Part shown: positions 1-11,208 of the stretch, piece by piece
Layout: each line of letters opens with the position of its first letter
Numbering within the stretch: position 1 is the first letter of the stretch
Assembly (NCBI GenBank): GCA_038496445.1
Contig: JALMLS010000418.1
Coordinates: 1 to 64,000 of the forward strand
DNA length: 64,000 nucleotides
Reading direction: 5' to 3'
Source of the DNA: Trichosphaerium sp. ATCC 40318
Lineage: Eukaryota; Discosea; Flabellinia; Trichosidae
Translations under genes and position numbers: made by a program
The notes under the pieces: model-generated
Told to the model about the DNA's origin: nothing
Database searches by the model: none
Seen by the model: the letters and a program-made list of their open reading frames with translations, nothing else

Positions 1-858
1 TTATTTGTCACCTGAAATACTGCTTGGATACTCTCACAGTACGTATACAAGATCTTTTGTGATGATTTATGAGCTAAATCATATTCTTTAGGTTCTGCTG
101 TGGATTGGTGGGCACTAGGAGTACTCATATTTGAGTTCTTAGCTGGTTATCCGCCTTTTAGTGGAGATACACCAGAAGAAATATTTGGCAATATTCTTAA
201 TAGAAAATTTTTTTTCCCAGATAGTTTCTCACCTGAAGCTCGTGATTTAATATCAAAGCTTCTTGAACGTGACCCTAAAAAGCGATTAGGTAGCACAGGT
301 ACTAACATTGCTTTCCTTTTTGAGAGTAGGGAGGCTGAGATGGGCTCACAGTTTTGTTTTTTTTTTTAGGTATCGGTGAAATAAAAAATCACCAATTTTT
401 TAAAGACATTTCATGGGATACGTTGCGCCAACAAGATCGTAACAATATTTTTGTACCAAAGCCTTCATCTAAAGAAGATACTACATATCATACTTGTAAG
501 TCAAGATGCCTACTAAACGGCATCAAAAACAAATATTTCGGGTGTTTTTTTTTGTTAGGATTTTCTTTGACTTTGTTTTTCGCAGCTCGGACTTCCATTT
601 ATGGCACTGAAGATGCTACTCCTGATGCTCTTGCTAAAGAGGTATGTTATTTTTATACATTTGAAGCGTTTATTCATTGTTACTTAGGACAGTGAGAGCG
701 TCCCTGGTCGAAATGTGAGCAAGTCTCATATTCCTGGCTTCGAGTTTGAAAACCTCGAATTTTTAGCTTTAAAGAATGATAGTGGGAGAAAAACTGCTCG
801 TGGATTACGCCGACCAAAAGCCGGTAGGCATAGACGAACAAATTCTAGTGTAACATAA
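1..858 (+). CDS. AGC-family Ser/Thr kinase, MAST/Rim15-like, C-terminal part (5' truncated by window)
   Basis: The window opens inside the kinase C-lobe. The first exon reads YLSPEILLGYSHS, the activation-loop end with an SPE in place of APE. After an intron comes DWWALGVLIFEFLAGYPPF, then ARDLISKLLERDPKKRLG, the conserved alpha-F to alpha-H/I region ending in the invariant Arg. The AGC tail follows across further introns (HQFFKDISWDTL, then FVPKP and DDT-like DTTYHTSRTSIYG), and a basic tail ends at a TAA at 856-858. The order 'ILNRK.. FFPDSF.. SWDTL.. FVPKP' is typical of MAST and Rim15/IREH kinases, which signal in growth control and the cytoskeleton. The exon phases agree at all four introns (about 39-92, 299-369, 494-585, 642-689). 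The catalytic loop and DFG lie outside the window, so activity cannot be judged. The family call is firm for AGC and moderate for MAST/Rim15. Confidence 0.85.
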
Positions 859-2635
859 AGTGGCTCCTATTTCTCTTGTAGAATAAAAAAAAACAAAACA
901 ATTTTTCAAATCAAAAAACAAATAAAGAAGATGTGAAACATCACCTCATTTCACATCTCGGTAGATAATAGAGATAAGTTTTTTGAAGTACCCACAACTA
1001 TGTTATTGTTCTCTTTGCACTGAGTTATTCCATCACTTCAAAGCCAGTTCGTGTTAACCGATTTCATTGAATCATTTGGAAGTTGACTTATAACACAACT
1101 GTTGATTACAACATTTAGAAACAAAAAAGTGTTTAAAAGAGAACAGCTATGCTATGAGAATCTTTTCCGTCTTCGATGTAGCAACTTGGGTTTCTTGATG
1201 GCGTTCTATTGTTCCAATTGGCGAACCGTGCTTCGTGGAAGAACAAATTTTGTTAACGGCTCTTTAGATAAATTAGTTCTGGTTATATTTGCTTCTCGCT
1301 GTCTCAAGTAGTAAATACAAGCAACCTCATTATTGCTGACAATAGCCTGTTGTACGCGTTCACCGCCTACTACTACATCATAATCAGGAGCCAAATTCTC
1401 TTCGTATGCTTAGTAGTTGTAGGGCAACCACAGATTCAAAACAAAAAAAAAAGTTACAACAAGAACGAGTGAAAGTACACAGTACAAAAACATGTAAATG
1501 CACATACCATGCCTTGGTCGTCGCTCATAATTCTATCGTGGTAAGTCGTGCATAATAGCTATTATTACCAGAGACTTGTATTGCGACAACCAAAATATTT
1601 CGAGTTACAATAGATAGATTCATTGGATGAGGAAACAGTAGTGGGTGCTTTAGTTATGAGTTTATGTTTAAAATGCTTTTTTAAGACGAAATTAACGGAA
1701 CTAACGGCAAAAACAACAAGTTTGCTGATTGGCAAATCCGATTAGTTCCAGAGTATTATCGAGATGCAGTAGAGACATTGCTATGCTGATTAGGGCATGA
1801 AATCACAACTGGAAAGCAGCTGTTTTGGTTTGGGAATGTATAGCCTGAAACTGCAAGCTGTTCACTGTTATAGCAGTGACACGCTATAAAAGACATGTGC
1901 CTGGTTCTTTGATAGCAGCGTCTACTTGAGCTCTTTTAAGTCGAAAACATGCTACCTTGCATTAGCACGTTGGCTATGTATAGTGTAACGCATTTGTAAG
2001 TTTAGTCATTTTCTTGACTTATAAATTTACGCGCTGGGCATTGAACGCTATTACATCTGCACGAAAAGCCGTAAGAGCACCCATGAAAGGCGTTTGTAAC
2101 AACCAAAGAGCAAAAACAAGTCAAACGACAAATGACGCTACAAATAGAAGCAAACACTGTTATACGCGTAGAAATATAGCTACAGAGTAGAAACAGGAGC
2201 TTTAGAAATTATAGCATAATAAATCTCATCATAAACCTCTACTATCTAGATAATTCTCCTTCTCTTTAATAACATAGCACACAAAGTTGGGTCACAAGGT
2301 GAACAAAATTCCACCGCTTCGCACTGTTCCGACGAAAACCCGTAAGAAGATACCTCCGTACAAATCTTTATTGATCACCCTCTCTAGTAAAACCCTATAA
2401 TTTCCCTTCGCATGTGCCTATTCAATCACGTGATACGCCCTCGACGGCAACAAGAAAAACGCACACAAACCCCGTTGGAATAGATTTTCTTTATGCTGTG
2501 CGTGCTGTAATACACCTATGGTTTAAACTACTGCAACATATGAACTTAAAAAATGTCGCCTAAGCCTACACGAAGTAAAATATCACCGACTCTCGGTACC
2601 AGGGCACAACCTCTTAAAAAACCATTATTATTAAA
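859..2635. other. Intergenic region, 1.8 kb
   Basis: There is no convincing protein gene except the weak minus-strand candidate at 1206-1528. The stretch just upstream of the zinc-cluster gene holds a CACGTG palindrome at 2427-2432, about 200 bp before its ATG. I see no tRNA-like B box and no clear repeat. Confidence 0.4.
1206..1528 (-). CDS. Possible small two-exon protein, unrecognised
   Basis: On the minus strand an open frame of about 65 codons (LAPDYDVVVGGERVQQAIV and onward, ending LEQ-stop) lies downstream of a short ATG exon (MSDDQGM). An intron of about 110 nt, ending in TACTAAG, could join them in frame only if a GTGCAT donor is used. The protein would be about 75 residues, charged, with no signal peptide or membrane segment. 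The residue mix looks more protein-like than most shadows nearby, but the donor is non-standard and I recognise no family. It may be a chance frame. Confidence 0.25.
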
Positions 2636-3244
2636 ATGGCACAAAGAAAGCGCCAACAAGTTAAAAAAGCCTGCACTAATTGTCGTGTCGCTCACGCCGC
2701 TTGTGCTGAAAACAGACCTTGCCCTAGATGCGTCTTACAAGGGCTAGAACACACTTGTATAGACAAGGCAAACACTAAACGTGCGCCTAGAGCTTCATCA
2801 AATAAAGAATTCAAAAGTGACTATTGGAATGGCCACGATGATAAAACAGTTACTTCTCAAAGGTCTATGGGTGCGCCACTGCTACCAACGCATCGACCTA
2901 CAAATAGACAAAAACAACAGCAACAGCAGCAAGCGCAGCTACAGCAACAGCAAAACAGCCTACCTAACACTCAGTGGCCAGCGACACAAAATGGTAATAC
3001 CTCGCCCGACAATGCGCTCAATCAAAGCAACTTGGGGCACGATATCCATCCCTTTATACATCAAATGTTTCATACCCTCAACCAGAAGATTAGCGCTATT
3101 GAAGAGAGTCTATATCTTCAAAGTTTAAGACTTGACAGAGTCGAAGAGTCGTTGACACCATATCACGAAAGCACATGGAATGAGCATGGCCACGTGATGT
3201 CTGATGGGTTATATCATAATGGTGGCTATACGAACCAGTGGTAG
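2636..3244 (+). CDS. Zn2Cys6 (Gal4-type) zinc-cluster transcription factor
   Basis: This is a single-exon gene of 202 residues. Near the N-terminus a basic stretch (MAQRKRQQVKKA) leads into CTNCRVAHAACAENRPCPRC and a sixth Cys, with spacing CX2CX6CX5CX2CX8C, the complete six-cysteine zinc cluster. The cluster resembles those of the fungal AcuK/Ert1 gluconeogenesis regulators and of amoebozoan Gal4-type proteins. A run of glutamines follows (residues about 95-110), then a short helical C-terminal part with IEESLYLQSLRLDRVEESL, a possible dimerisation helix. There is no fungal-specific 'middle homology' domain, so the protein is much shorter than typical fungal factors. It should bind DNA in the nucleus; targets are unknown. 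A CACGTG lies about 200 bp upstream and another overlaps the last codons (3191-3196). An overlapping frame starting at 2553 is a shadow. Confidence 0.85.
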   Translation: MAQRKRQQVKKACTNCRVAHAACAENRPCPRCVLQGLEHTCIDKANTKRAPRASSNKEFKSDYWNGHDDKTVTSQRSMGAPLLPTHRPTNRQKQQQQQQAQLQQQQNSLPNTQWPATQNGNTSPDNALNQSNLGHDIHPFIHQMFHTLNQKISAIEESLYLQSLRLDRVEESLTPYHESTWNEHGHVMSDGLYHNGGYTNQW

Positions 3245-4113
3245 CGAAGTAATTGTAGCAATTTAGAAACGAGACTAGCGAACCTTGGGAGAAAACAACA
3301 ACGCTTTAAAGTACTATAAAAATTGTAAGATAGAAAAAAAAACCTGAAGCGTGTTTTGTACATAAATAGACTAAAATTAGCGAAAATCACGTGTCATTAA
3401 ATTATTTCATAAGAACCCTATTAATTGTCTTTCTTTTAACTAGTATCCTTCAAACGCCAAAGTTTTGTGGGTTCAGTTTTTTCAGGTTTTTTTTCGGTTT
3501 TGCTTGGATTTAATTAAATCACATGGCACCTCAAAGCATAATAGTTTAACTGGGTAGTACTTCTCTTTGCCCTTTTAACTTTTTTGTTTTTCGTGAGGTA
3601 TATCTTTATATTCGCGCATTGACATAAACACCCAATATAAAAAAAAAAAGCCCGACACGAGTGTGTACTATTGTCTGAAACAAGTAACACGGAGTTAATA
3701 TCGAAATAGTTTTTCACATTATTGTTTAATTACAGGTTTCTCCGTTTGAACTACCTGTTTTTCGCGCTGTAATGATATTGATCCAGCGTCCTAATTCTTT
3801 TAACTAACACAAGGCTCAATAGTATTTTGCTGTCAACACTAGAATACAGCAGAAGACCTCGCCCATTATTAAAAGACTCACAAAAATTATCATTTTTTTT
3901 TGTAAGAAAACTTCACCAAAGAAGTAAATACAGAGACGCTCCAGTAGCATTAATGTGTTGTTTTATTATAGCGTTTACTCGTATACAAAGTCTCGTTACA
4001 ACTTCGAGATAATTAAAAATAGTGATGATGACCTTGGTGACACTGACTAAAAACTAAGTTTTTCGCTTACTGCAAAAAACAATCAAGAAAAAAAGATTGC
4101 TATTCACGTGATT
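3245..4113. other. Intergenic region, 0.87 kb
   Basis: This is AT-rich spacer between convergently oriented genes. It contains CACGTG at 3388-3393 and another at 4105-4110, the latter only a few bases beyond the stop codon of the minus-strand gene that follows. Open frames at 3514-3717 and 3827-4012 have no recognisable content and look like shadows. Confidence 0.4.
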
Positions 4114-4641
4114 TTAGTCTCCTCCATTTGCGAACAAAAACGTCATAGAGTCTTTCTTATAAATACATAAAGCTGCATCTCCACGAACACGAACAAAGTA
4201 GTTATAAGTACCGTTGTATCCGTCCATAAAGTTAACATCAAGGATGAAGAATCTGGCTGTTTTTTCCTCGTCAAAAGCTTCAGTTGACTCTGTAGCCAAA
4301 GCACTCGCTTCTTTTTCGGTTTTCCATGTTCTATAAGGACTAGCGTACTTTTCGTCTTTACCACAAAGCATTGCAACCAGTTCTTCTTGAAATTCGCTTC
4401 TAGTTATCTCTTTCATAGTTACATTGCATCCTTTATGTACCAGAGGCTTTTTAATCTCGTTTTTGCTGACTATGTCAAGTTCTATGCTCTTATTGGTAAA
4501 ATCTTGCGTAAACCGCTCTGATGTGATGTATTCAGCGACATTGACTTGCGCAGGTACTTTTTTGTTGATTGTTGTGGTATATACAATCGTATTAGAGTTT
4601 AGAGTACCGTTAAGCGCAGACACGAGTTTATCAGTTGCCAT
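4114..4641 (-). CDS. Hypothetical protein, 175 aa, single exon
   Basis: This is an uninterrupted 175-codon frame on the minus strand starting MATDKLVSALNGTLNS and ending FLFANGGD. It has no signal peptide and no membrane segment. The composition is that of a soluble mixed alpha/beta protein, with a lysine/glutamate-rich middle (residues about 55-115) and a beta-rich end (FFILDVNFMDGYNGTYNYF). I do not recognise the family. Its length without stops in an AT-rich, intron-rich neighbourhood supports a real gene. A CACGTG palindrome sits immediately after the stop codon, where 3' UTR sequence should begin. The reverse-strand frames inside it are shadows. Confidence 0.65.
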   Translation of the reverse strand: MATDKLVSALNGTLNSNTIVYTTTINKKVPAQVNVAEYITSERFTQDFTNKSIELDIVSKNEIKKPLVHKGCNVTMKEITRSEFQEELVAMLCGKDEKYASPYRTWKTEKEASALATESTEAFDEEKTARFFILDVNFMDGYNGTYNYFVRVRGDAALCIYKKDSMTFLFANGGD

Positions 4642-4939
4642 TGTGAAGAAAGTAACTTTATCCCTTATTCCGAGTTTCAGAAACGCAGAAAACTCGATTT
4701 TTTAGCATACAGCCGAAAAGCATGATGATTGGAACGTCTCGCCAAATGCTACCATTTTTTCGGAATCAGCTGAATTAGTGTCTGTATTGCGACGCGACTA
4801 CAAAAAGCAGGACAAGAAAAATTGCGTCTGGTGGATCCTTTCTATCACACGTGTTTTGAAAGGTTTTTCCAACGCATTTTTTCTGTGCACTTAAGTCAGT
4901 TCGCCAGCGGAGAAGTAAGTATTCGTTATAGTTGTAGAG

Positions 4940-6966
4940 ATGTACGTTATCAAGTCACTCGTTTTACTAGGCGTCGTTATAGCCTGTGCGTTAGCTGTAC
5001 GGATTATAAGCGGCCTAATTTTGAATTAACGCGATAGATAGACACGCAATTGGTATGCTATTCCTGATTTAGACTATAAACAGTCTCAAGAACTTATTAC
5101 GAGCGTATGTCAAACCCTTCAACGACTTTTTCACTTTACTTTTCTTGTAGTCGCTTCTATTACAGTATAACCCTACCAGTGATAACACCTTGTAGGTTGA
5201 CACTTACGCCATTGTTTACAGAAAAATAGCAATTGTACAAGCCTCAGCATCATTAATAGCGCGTTACCCAACAGCAACACTTCTAAAATCTGTCTCAGGT
5301 CACTTTTCTCATCTGTTAACGCGTTGCTTAAGTTAACTTTTACTCAAGGAGATAACGAAGAGCTATTAGTTGTTCATTCTATTCAGCAAGAGGGAAAAGA
5401 GTCTCTACTAGATTTTGTAGGCGGATTAAGCTTAAACGATGTTTTACTGGCAGATGTTAAGCGTCACTACGCTGTACTACCTTCTTCAATTCCACTAGGA
5501 TTATACGATGAGATCACAGCTGATCCTAGTCTTGTTTTGTTTCACACTTCTACGTTCCCAATGCGTCCTGTAAGAAGTTACGGTCAAAAGTTTAATTACA
5601 CCGAAGCAGAAAAAAGGCAAGTTCGAACGTTCTCAGGGAATTGTTAACAGTAAATAGAAGCATCAAAGATCTCGTTGAGTCTGTGGATCGTGCAGCACTT
5701 CTCTCTACAGTAACCGAACTTTCGTCTCCTGAGATCTTTTCAAGGTAAGTTGTTTCTTGTTGAATAGCGAAAAAAAAGATTAGCTAACGAAATTATATCT
5801 AAACAAAGTTGTTAAGGTGTTCACGTGACCCAGGTGCTAAGTTAGCGCAAGACTGGATAGAAGAGAAATTTAAATCATTTGGATTACCTACAGAAACGTT
5901 CAACTTTAGAGCTGATATGAGCGATAACGTAATCGCAGAATTGAAAGGTACCACAAAGAATTCTTATTTTTTTCTGTATTTGAGTGAGTGTCTTAACATA
6001 CTCTACTAGGCACTGAACAACCAGATTTGATTGTTGTTGTCGGTGGCCATTATGACAGCCGTGCTGCAAATAGCGGATGCGCTAATCAAAGGTATATTCA
6101 ATTAAGGAGGTTGGTTTTTTTAAAAAAACCTTTAGAGCACCAGGAGCTGACGACAATGCTTCTGGAACTGCAACTGTTATAGAAATGGCAAGATTATTTA
6201 CAGAAAAGAAGGCTAGATTCAAGTATACAATACAATTCATGGCGTTCAGTGGAGAAGAGCAAGGTCTTCTAGGATCTGCTGCAATTGCTAATTACGTATG
6301 ATTTTATCTTTCTTACCAAGCCACACGAAGAGTTTAATCAGTCTTTAGATGGCTAATCAAGGAGACCGTGTTGTTGCTATGATGAACTTTGATATGACAT
6401 CTCATCGCGCTTCAGGTATTTATATTTTTTGTATCACTTGCTGCCCTCAAAGTCAAATTGTAGTTTCTCTAGTCTACTAGAAGACTGCCAGTGTAAATTA
6501 ACATTTTATTGAGGTGAATCTATCCAACTTGGATTCAAACCAAACGGAACTCCTTCTCTCACTGAAGAGATGATTGAGTTAGCGAATGCGGTATGATACA
6601 AAACAAAAAAAAGGAATGTTGCTAAACTTACAATACTAGTACATTCCAAGTGGTAGCCATCGTGTTTGCTACGGATTGTCTGGTTCAAGTGATTTCAGAT
6701 CTTTTATCAACGCAGGTTCGTTTCGCAAAATTTTACAGCAATGGCATGATGGTTTTCTGTCTTTCTTCTAAAAATGTTGTCAAGGGTACCAAGGTGTTGG
6801 TTTTTTTGAGAGATGTGGCGGAATTGTCAACCCTTGTTATCACAGAGAGTGCGATGAAATAGCTAGCAATAGTGCAAATGATTTTGATCAAGTAAAAGTT
6901 ATTGCTCAAGGTGGTGTTGCCGGTGTTGCCACTACTGCTGGATTCCTTGGTTTTGGTGATGAATAA
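4940..6966 (+). CDS. Secreted M28-family zinc aminopeptidase
   Basis: The first exon encodes a signal peptide (MYVIKSLVLLGVVIACALA), followed by a prodomain and an M28 peptidase domain over about ten exons. The zinc and catalytic residues are all visible: GGHYDSR (His ligand), APGADDNASG (bridging Asp), FSGEEQGLLGS (Glu base and ligand), MMNFDM (Asp) and NPCYHRECDEI (last His). The YHxxCD end resembles fungal and plant leucyl aminopeptidases. The enzyme should act outside the cell or in a lysosome-like compartment, removing N-terminal residues from peptides. Exons from about 5299 onward join in phase; the exons between 4997 and 5298 are not fully resolved. The intron at 5617-5657 appears to be GC-AG. 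Stop TAA is at 6964-6966. A CACGTG at 5822-5827 lies in coding sequence. Confidence 0.88.
5617..5657 (+). other. GC-AG intron in the M28 peptidase gene
   Basis: The exon ends GAA AAA AG and continues with GCAAGTTC, the classic GC-type donor. A TTGTTAACAG branch-like region precedes the acceptor AAATAG. Removing these 41 nt restores frame (EAEKR|SIKDLVESV), whereas no GT donor nearby does. The first intron of the same gene also seems to be 41 nt. Confidence 0.55.
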
Positions 6967-7174
6967 AAAGGCATTCGGAAAATCTTGGAATTTCTACTGG
7001 AAAATCTCCTTTGAAGTTTAATGATCCGCTCCAAACCCCACTCCACTATAATATAAATAAACATATGTTTCTACCAAGACTAATTCCAACAGCTTGATAG
7101 CCAAGTCAACTTCGCAAAATCAAAAATTTGAGAGCCTTCACTGAAACAATACAGATAGAAATTAAAACACGGAA

Positions 7175-8573
7175 ATGTCACACATTGGACCTGGTGGGCG
7201 ACCTGTTGAGCTACTGAAAAGCCTAAACATACGTAAAACAACCTCTGGGCGCGACAAAGATGGTAGTGCTATTTATTTCACCCTCAACAGCGAAATTCAG
7301 GTGTTTGAGAAGCCCTTACATATTATTGGCGTAATTTCTGTATCGGAAAATGAAATTGTTCTTGTTGATGACAGTTTTACAGTTTATTCGCACGACATAC
7401 GCACAGAAAAGGTACAGCGTAGATGTACAGGATGTATTGTAGCTTATTCGCAAATTAGACCGAAATACTTAAAAAGAGCCCTAATGGAGAGCAAAATGAT
7501 GTAAACGGCGTAATTTATAAACACGGGTTCCTTGCAAGTTGTTGTATGGAGGGTATAGCTGTTTTTAACATAGATACACGCCGGTACAAATTTTTTTTCG
7601 CAATTTTCTTGTTTTCTCACGTGTTTTAGATTTCGAATATTTCCGGCTAAGTATCCAACACCAATCCATGCAATTGATATCAACATGTTGGCCTCAAGTC
7701 CTAGTCTTGTAGTAGGACAAAAACACGAGGTAAAAGGTACGTCGAAACGTCAGATTTTAATCGGAATCTCAGGTCGTTTTGTAGTTTATGATTTGCGATC
7801 TGGAGGTCGTGTAGGTCAATCAAGGCTAGAGTGTAACTGTGTTAAGATACACCCTAGTGGTAGTAAGTTCTTGGTCGTGTCAGTAGATGGTTTATTTTCT
7901 ATTTGTACAATTTCACCAGCAGGTATAACAGAAACAGAGATTGGTCGAACAAATCATTCTTCTACCACTATAACTTCATGTGATTGGAGGCAAGATGGTA
8001 GAACGTTTGTTATTTGTTCTCTATACAGTATTGAAATGTGGTCATTTCCGGACGTCAATTTACTTTGGTGCAAAAACAACGTGTGACTCATTTTTCTGTA
8101 GTATTTTGATAGTGTGTTTAGGGAGCTGCTAGCCTCTCTCGATTTGTGCCTTATTCAAATGTTGTTGTCGACCTAATTACCAAAGCTATTGTAATTTATT
8201 CTGGAACTGTAAGGAATAACACCAACGATAGATGCAACCGCCAAATTGTGAACAAAACACATGAAGAAAACTTCACTTTTTCAGAACTCGGAAATGAATT
8301 AATAATTGGTACGTAATTATCTTATTTTTTTCGCGTACCCGGGTCACGTGATTAACAAAAATTCATTTTTTAGCATCAAGTCAAACTATTAAAATATGGA
8401 AAAGAGTAACAGTACCTCCTTTAATGGAATTATGTATAGCTTATATTCAAGAAAGAATGAGCGTAGAAGAAGTAAATGGTAAACTACCAGAAAGTATCTT
8501 GACAAGAATTTTTTCAGATCAATTAAAACCGATAAACAAAAGCAAGGATGAGAAGGGTTGTATAATACAATAG
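7175..8573 (+). CDS. WD40-repeat-like protein, uncharacterised
   Basis: This gene of four or five exons starts MSHIGPGGRPVELLK. Its segments have the rhythm of beta-propeller blades: IIGVISVSENEIVLVDDSF, GFLASCCMEGIAVFNID, ILIGISGRFVVYDLRSGG, CVKIHPSGSKFLVVSVDG, TSCDWRQDGRTFVICSL and an end strand TIKIWKRVTVPPL. Classical WD dipeptides are mostly degenerate (VYDLR, MWSF, IWKR). The C-terminal 60 residues after the propeller (LMELCIAYIQERMSVEEVNG) look helical and resemble a SOCS-box or BACK-like tail. The last intron, and one earlier, each contain CACGTG (8344-8349, 7618-7623). It is probably a cytosolic scaffold or adaptor; function unknown. The stop is at 8571-8573. Confidence 0.6.
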
Positions 8574-8657
8574 TAATAATTATTAATAATTTAAAAATCA
8601 AGATGCAGAAGCATCACAATAAAGTGAACTTAAAAAGAATCTCTTGCTCGCTTAAGG

Positions 8658-10674
8658 TCACCACACAAGAGATTGTGATATTGGTGCGCTAGGTACAATT
8701 GTGCTATTAGTACTAGGCGTAAAGTGACCTTGTGCAAATATTCTTTGCACTATGTATGCTGCTATTGTAACAAAACCGTAGCCAAGACGGAAAAGTCTTG
8801 CTCTTGTTACTGTAAATCCGAATAACAAATATCCTAAAGAAACATAATTTTTAGAACAATTAAATCACGTGACTGCTTGTAAGATAAATACCTGTCTGAC
8901 CACAGTTCTGCCATATCATAAAGTAGTTGTACAGCATTTTTAAGTCTCTTGAAGATTTAGGAGGATAGTTCTCACCCTCTTCCTCTGAGTCAATATCAAG
9001 AGTATACTCTTTATTTTTCATGAATGAAACATCAAGGAATAATTGTTGCATAGCTTGCGTTACTCCAGAAGTGAAACTAAAAATAGTCAGAAGATGTTTA
9101 CCTTGTGTTGTCCGAGGCCTAGCCTTCTCAACAGTTATAAACAATAAACGCACTATAATGTATGTGCAATACACCCACCAAGCGCTGCTAGATAAAGAAA
9201 AGAACGCCAAAATCCTTTAAGCCGTGATAAGTCATGGCTTATTACGATTGCCCACAAAGCAGTGACAAACGCTAGGCACCAAAAAACAGTAATAGTTGTC
9301 ATGTAAGTTTGTACCCAGTAAGAAGATGCTACATTCTTTAGCTTTACAAAAAGTGCTTCTTTTGAAAAAATGAAGCATCAAATTACTCAATAAGTGTTCG
9401 TTGTTAAACGTACTTTCAATACGTTTACGTAGTCTTATATGTCTATTGATAGCCTCAGCAGCAGATATATTTGAATTCAGAGCTAGAAATGTTGGTTAAA
9501 AGAAATTGGAAGTGATTTTGGCAATAATTACCTTCTCTGTACTGCTTAACATCTGTTAAATGGCTTAAGCTCATGATATACATCAGTAACGTTGCATGGA
9601 GTAGTGATAGAAGCGCAGTGGTATGTCTAGTCAAAAACAATAAATAACAGTCACGTGTTAAAAACAACCCTGACTACAAAAAAATAAAAAAAATGCTTGA
9701 ACCAACGCACTTTAGTGTTGCTATGATTATATCCAATATTTGCCAATATATCGGTAAACCCTTCCATGTGCCAGTAAATAAAGTACCTATGTAACGGTAT
9801 TAGCATTATAAGTATGTAATTGAAGTGAATCTCTCACCTCCAACAATCTCAGCTATTGACGTTGAAAATAGTGCAACAAAAAAAACTATAAGAGTGAACG
9901 CTCTGGCATAGCGTATACTCTTTTTATAGGAATAGATCAACTTAGTCGCATCTCCATATCCCACATGGACTAAAAAAACAATTTATTATCACATGGACTA
10001 ACGACTAAACAGATTTACCTTAAACAAAGAAAAAACCAGATAAAAAAAAAAAAAACAACCTTTGTTCTTGTCACGTGCCTTCCAGTCTCTTTCTTGTACT
10101 AGTATAACATATCATTTGTACTACAGTAAATGAAACTAATCCCACAGTACTATTATTGCCGTAAACCATGGTGAAGAGTCGCTCTTTTGCCTTCAAAAAT
10201 TCTACCTACCTCAAAAGTAGTCCAACAATCAGAGAAAAGTAAGTGCCATCGTATTGAGTCGTATCAAGGAATCTAGATAAACCCGTTATGAGCTTTAATA
10301 GCTTGTATTGCTTTACTACCCTACTACCCTGCACAGTTTCTTGTGTTTGAAGGCAAAACAAATGAATTGCATTATAAACCCTCCTAATTAGACGTTAAGT
10401 AATAAAAATACGGTATTTATTACCTGGCGTTAGTGTAACGGATGTGGCGATAATCACAAGGTAAGTATAACGAAGTATCCAGTGTAAGTGCGTGTTTACG
10501 GATGGTACGCCTAGTACACCTGCAATCCATGATATTTTATACTGTTCGAGTATATCACACACTCTAACTACTGTCTCCTGCTTTGTTGCTCAGTATAACA
10601 CCTTCTAGATCTTAATATACCTTTTCAGGATGAAATGGAGCCTCCAGGAGAGGTTTTGAGGACAAACGGTTCAT
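8658..10674 (-). CDS. Polytopic membrane protein, unrecognised (possible 7-8 TM)
   Basis: This minus-strand gene has about ten exons and starts MNRLSSKPLLEAPFHPEK. Hydrophobic segments follow in order: WILRYTYLVIIATSV, YFSLIVGLLL, NSTVGLVSFTVVQMICY, ARAFTLIVFFVALFSTSIA, LPIYWQILDIIIATL, a loop with RHIRLRKRIESTFN, TVFWCLAFVTALWAIV, an acidic loop DIDSEEEGENYPPKSSRD, and a last segment GYGFVTIAAYIVQRIF before a short Ser/Thr tail. The arrangement of short loops and a conserved-looking last helix recalls insect-type gustatory-receptor-like proteins found in some protists and early fungi, but this is only a topology resemblance. The intron at 9970-10078 is in phase only with a GC donor. Three introns contain CACGTG (8866, 9652, 10072 regions). 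Exon joins near 9100-9220 are uncertain. Confidence 0.6.
9970..10078 (-). other. GC-AG intron containing CACGTG at its donor
   Basis: On the minus strand the exon ends CTG GAA G and continues GCACGTGACAAG. Only the GC donor gives an open join (KRLEVHVGYGDATK); the alternative GT four bases later leads to an early stop. The CACGTGA palindrome overlaps the donor itself. The acceptor is TTTTTTTAG. Confidence 0.5.
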
Positions 10675-11208
10675 TTTTAGGTGAACTTATTTTAACAATT
10701 TGCCATGCCTTAAACAACTCTCAAAATAGCAACAATCTATGACGAACTCTAGTCACATAACATCTAAGTGCTTTTCGCACGTTAGAAAGCCAACTGTTAG
10801 ACAAACATAAAAGCTGTGCTTTGCACATAGACTTTTTGCAACTATTTGTACAGGTTCCTCATTGCGCCTTTATCATTGCGGAAAAATTGTGACCTTTCAA
10901 TTGTTGATTCATCGTGTTACAAGAGCATTACTATTGCGCTGACCACGTGACACTGAAAATTAGAGGAACAATAAAGTTTCATAGTGTGGCACAAGTTACT
11001 GTTAACATACATTGTTTCACAAAAGACAAACAAGCTAGATTCCAATGGTATTGGTGCATCTGTGTTACACAAGTACTCTTTTACGTACACCAGTACAGAC
11101 ATAATCAGGCTGGTTACTCTCAGAAAAGGGCAGACATTGTACTATTTACAACTTTTTTTGTTCTTTTTTTATTGGATTCGTTTAAAAACATAACTTACTT
11201 TTGTGACT
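10675..11208. other. Intergenic region between two minus-strand genes
   Basis: These 534 bp should hold the 5' region of the polytopic membrane protein gene and the 3' end of Beclin. A CACGTGAC lies near 10944. Open frames here on both strands (10914-11240, 10917-11102) show no domain and overlap one another, so I treat them as shadows. Confidence 0.4.

Noticed and set aside
2553-2747. Frame overlapping the Zn2Cys6 gene start
   Set aside because: It runs out of frame across the six-cysteine cluster, which is clearly coding in the other frame.
5617-5636. A 20-nt GC-AG intron in the M28 gene
   Set aside because: It also restores frame, but a 41-nt intron ending AAATAG fits better, has a branch-like TTAAC and equals the first intron in length.
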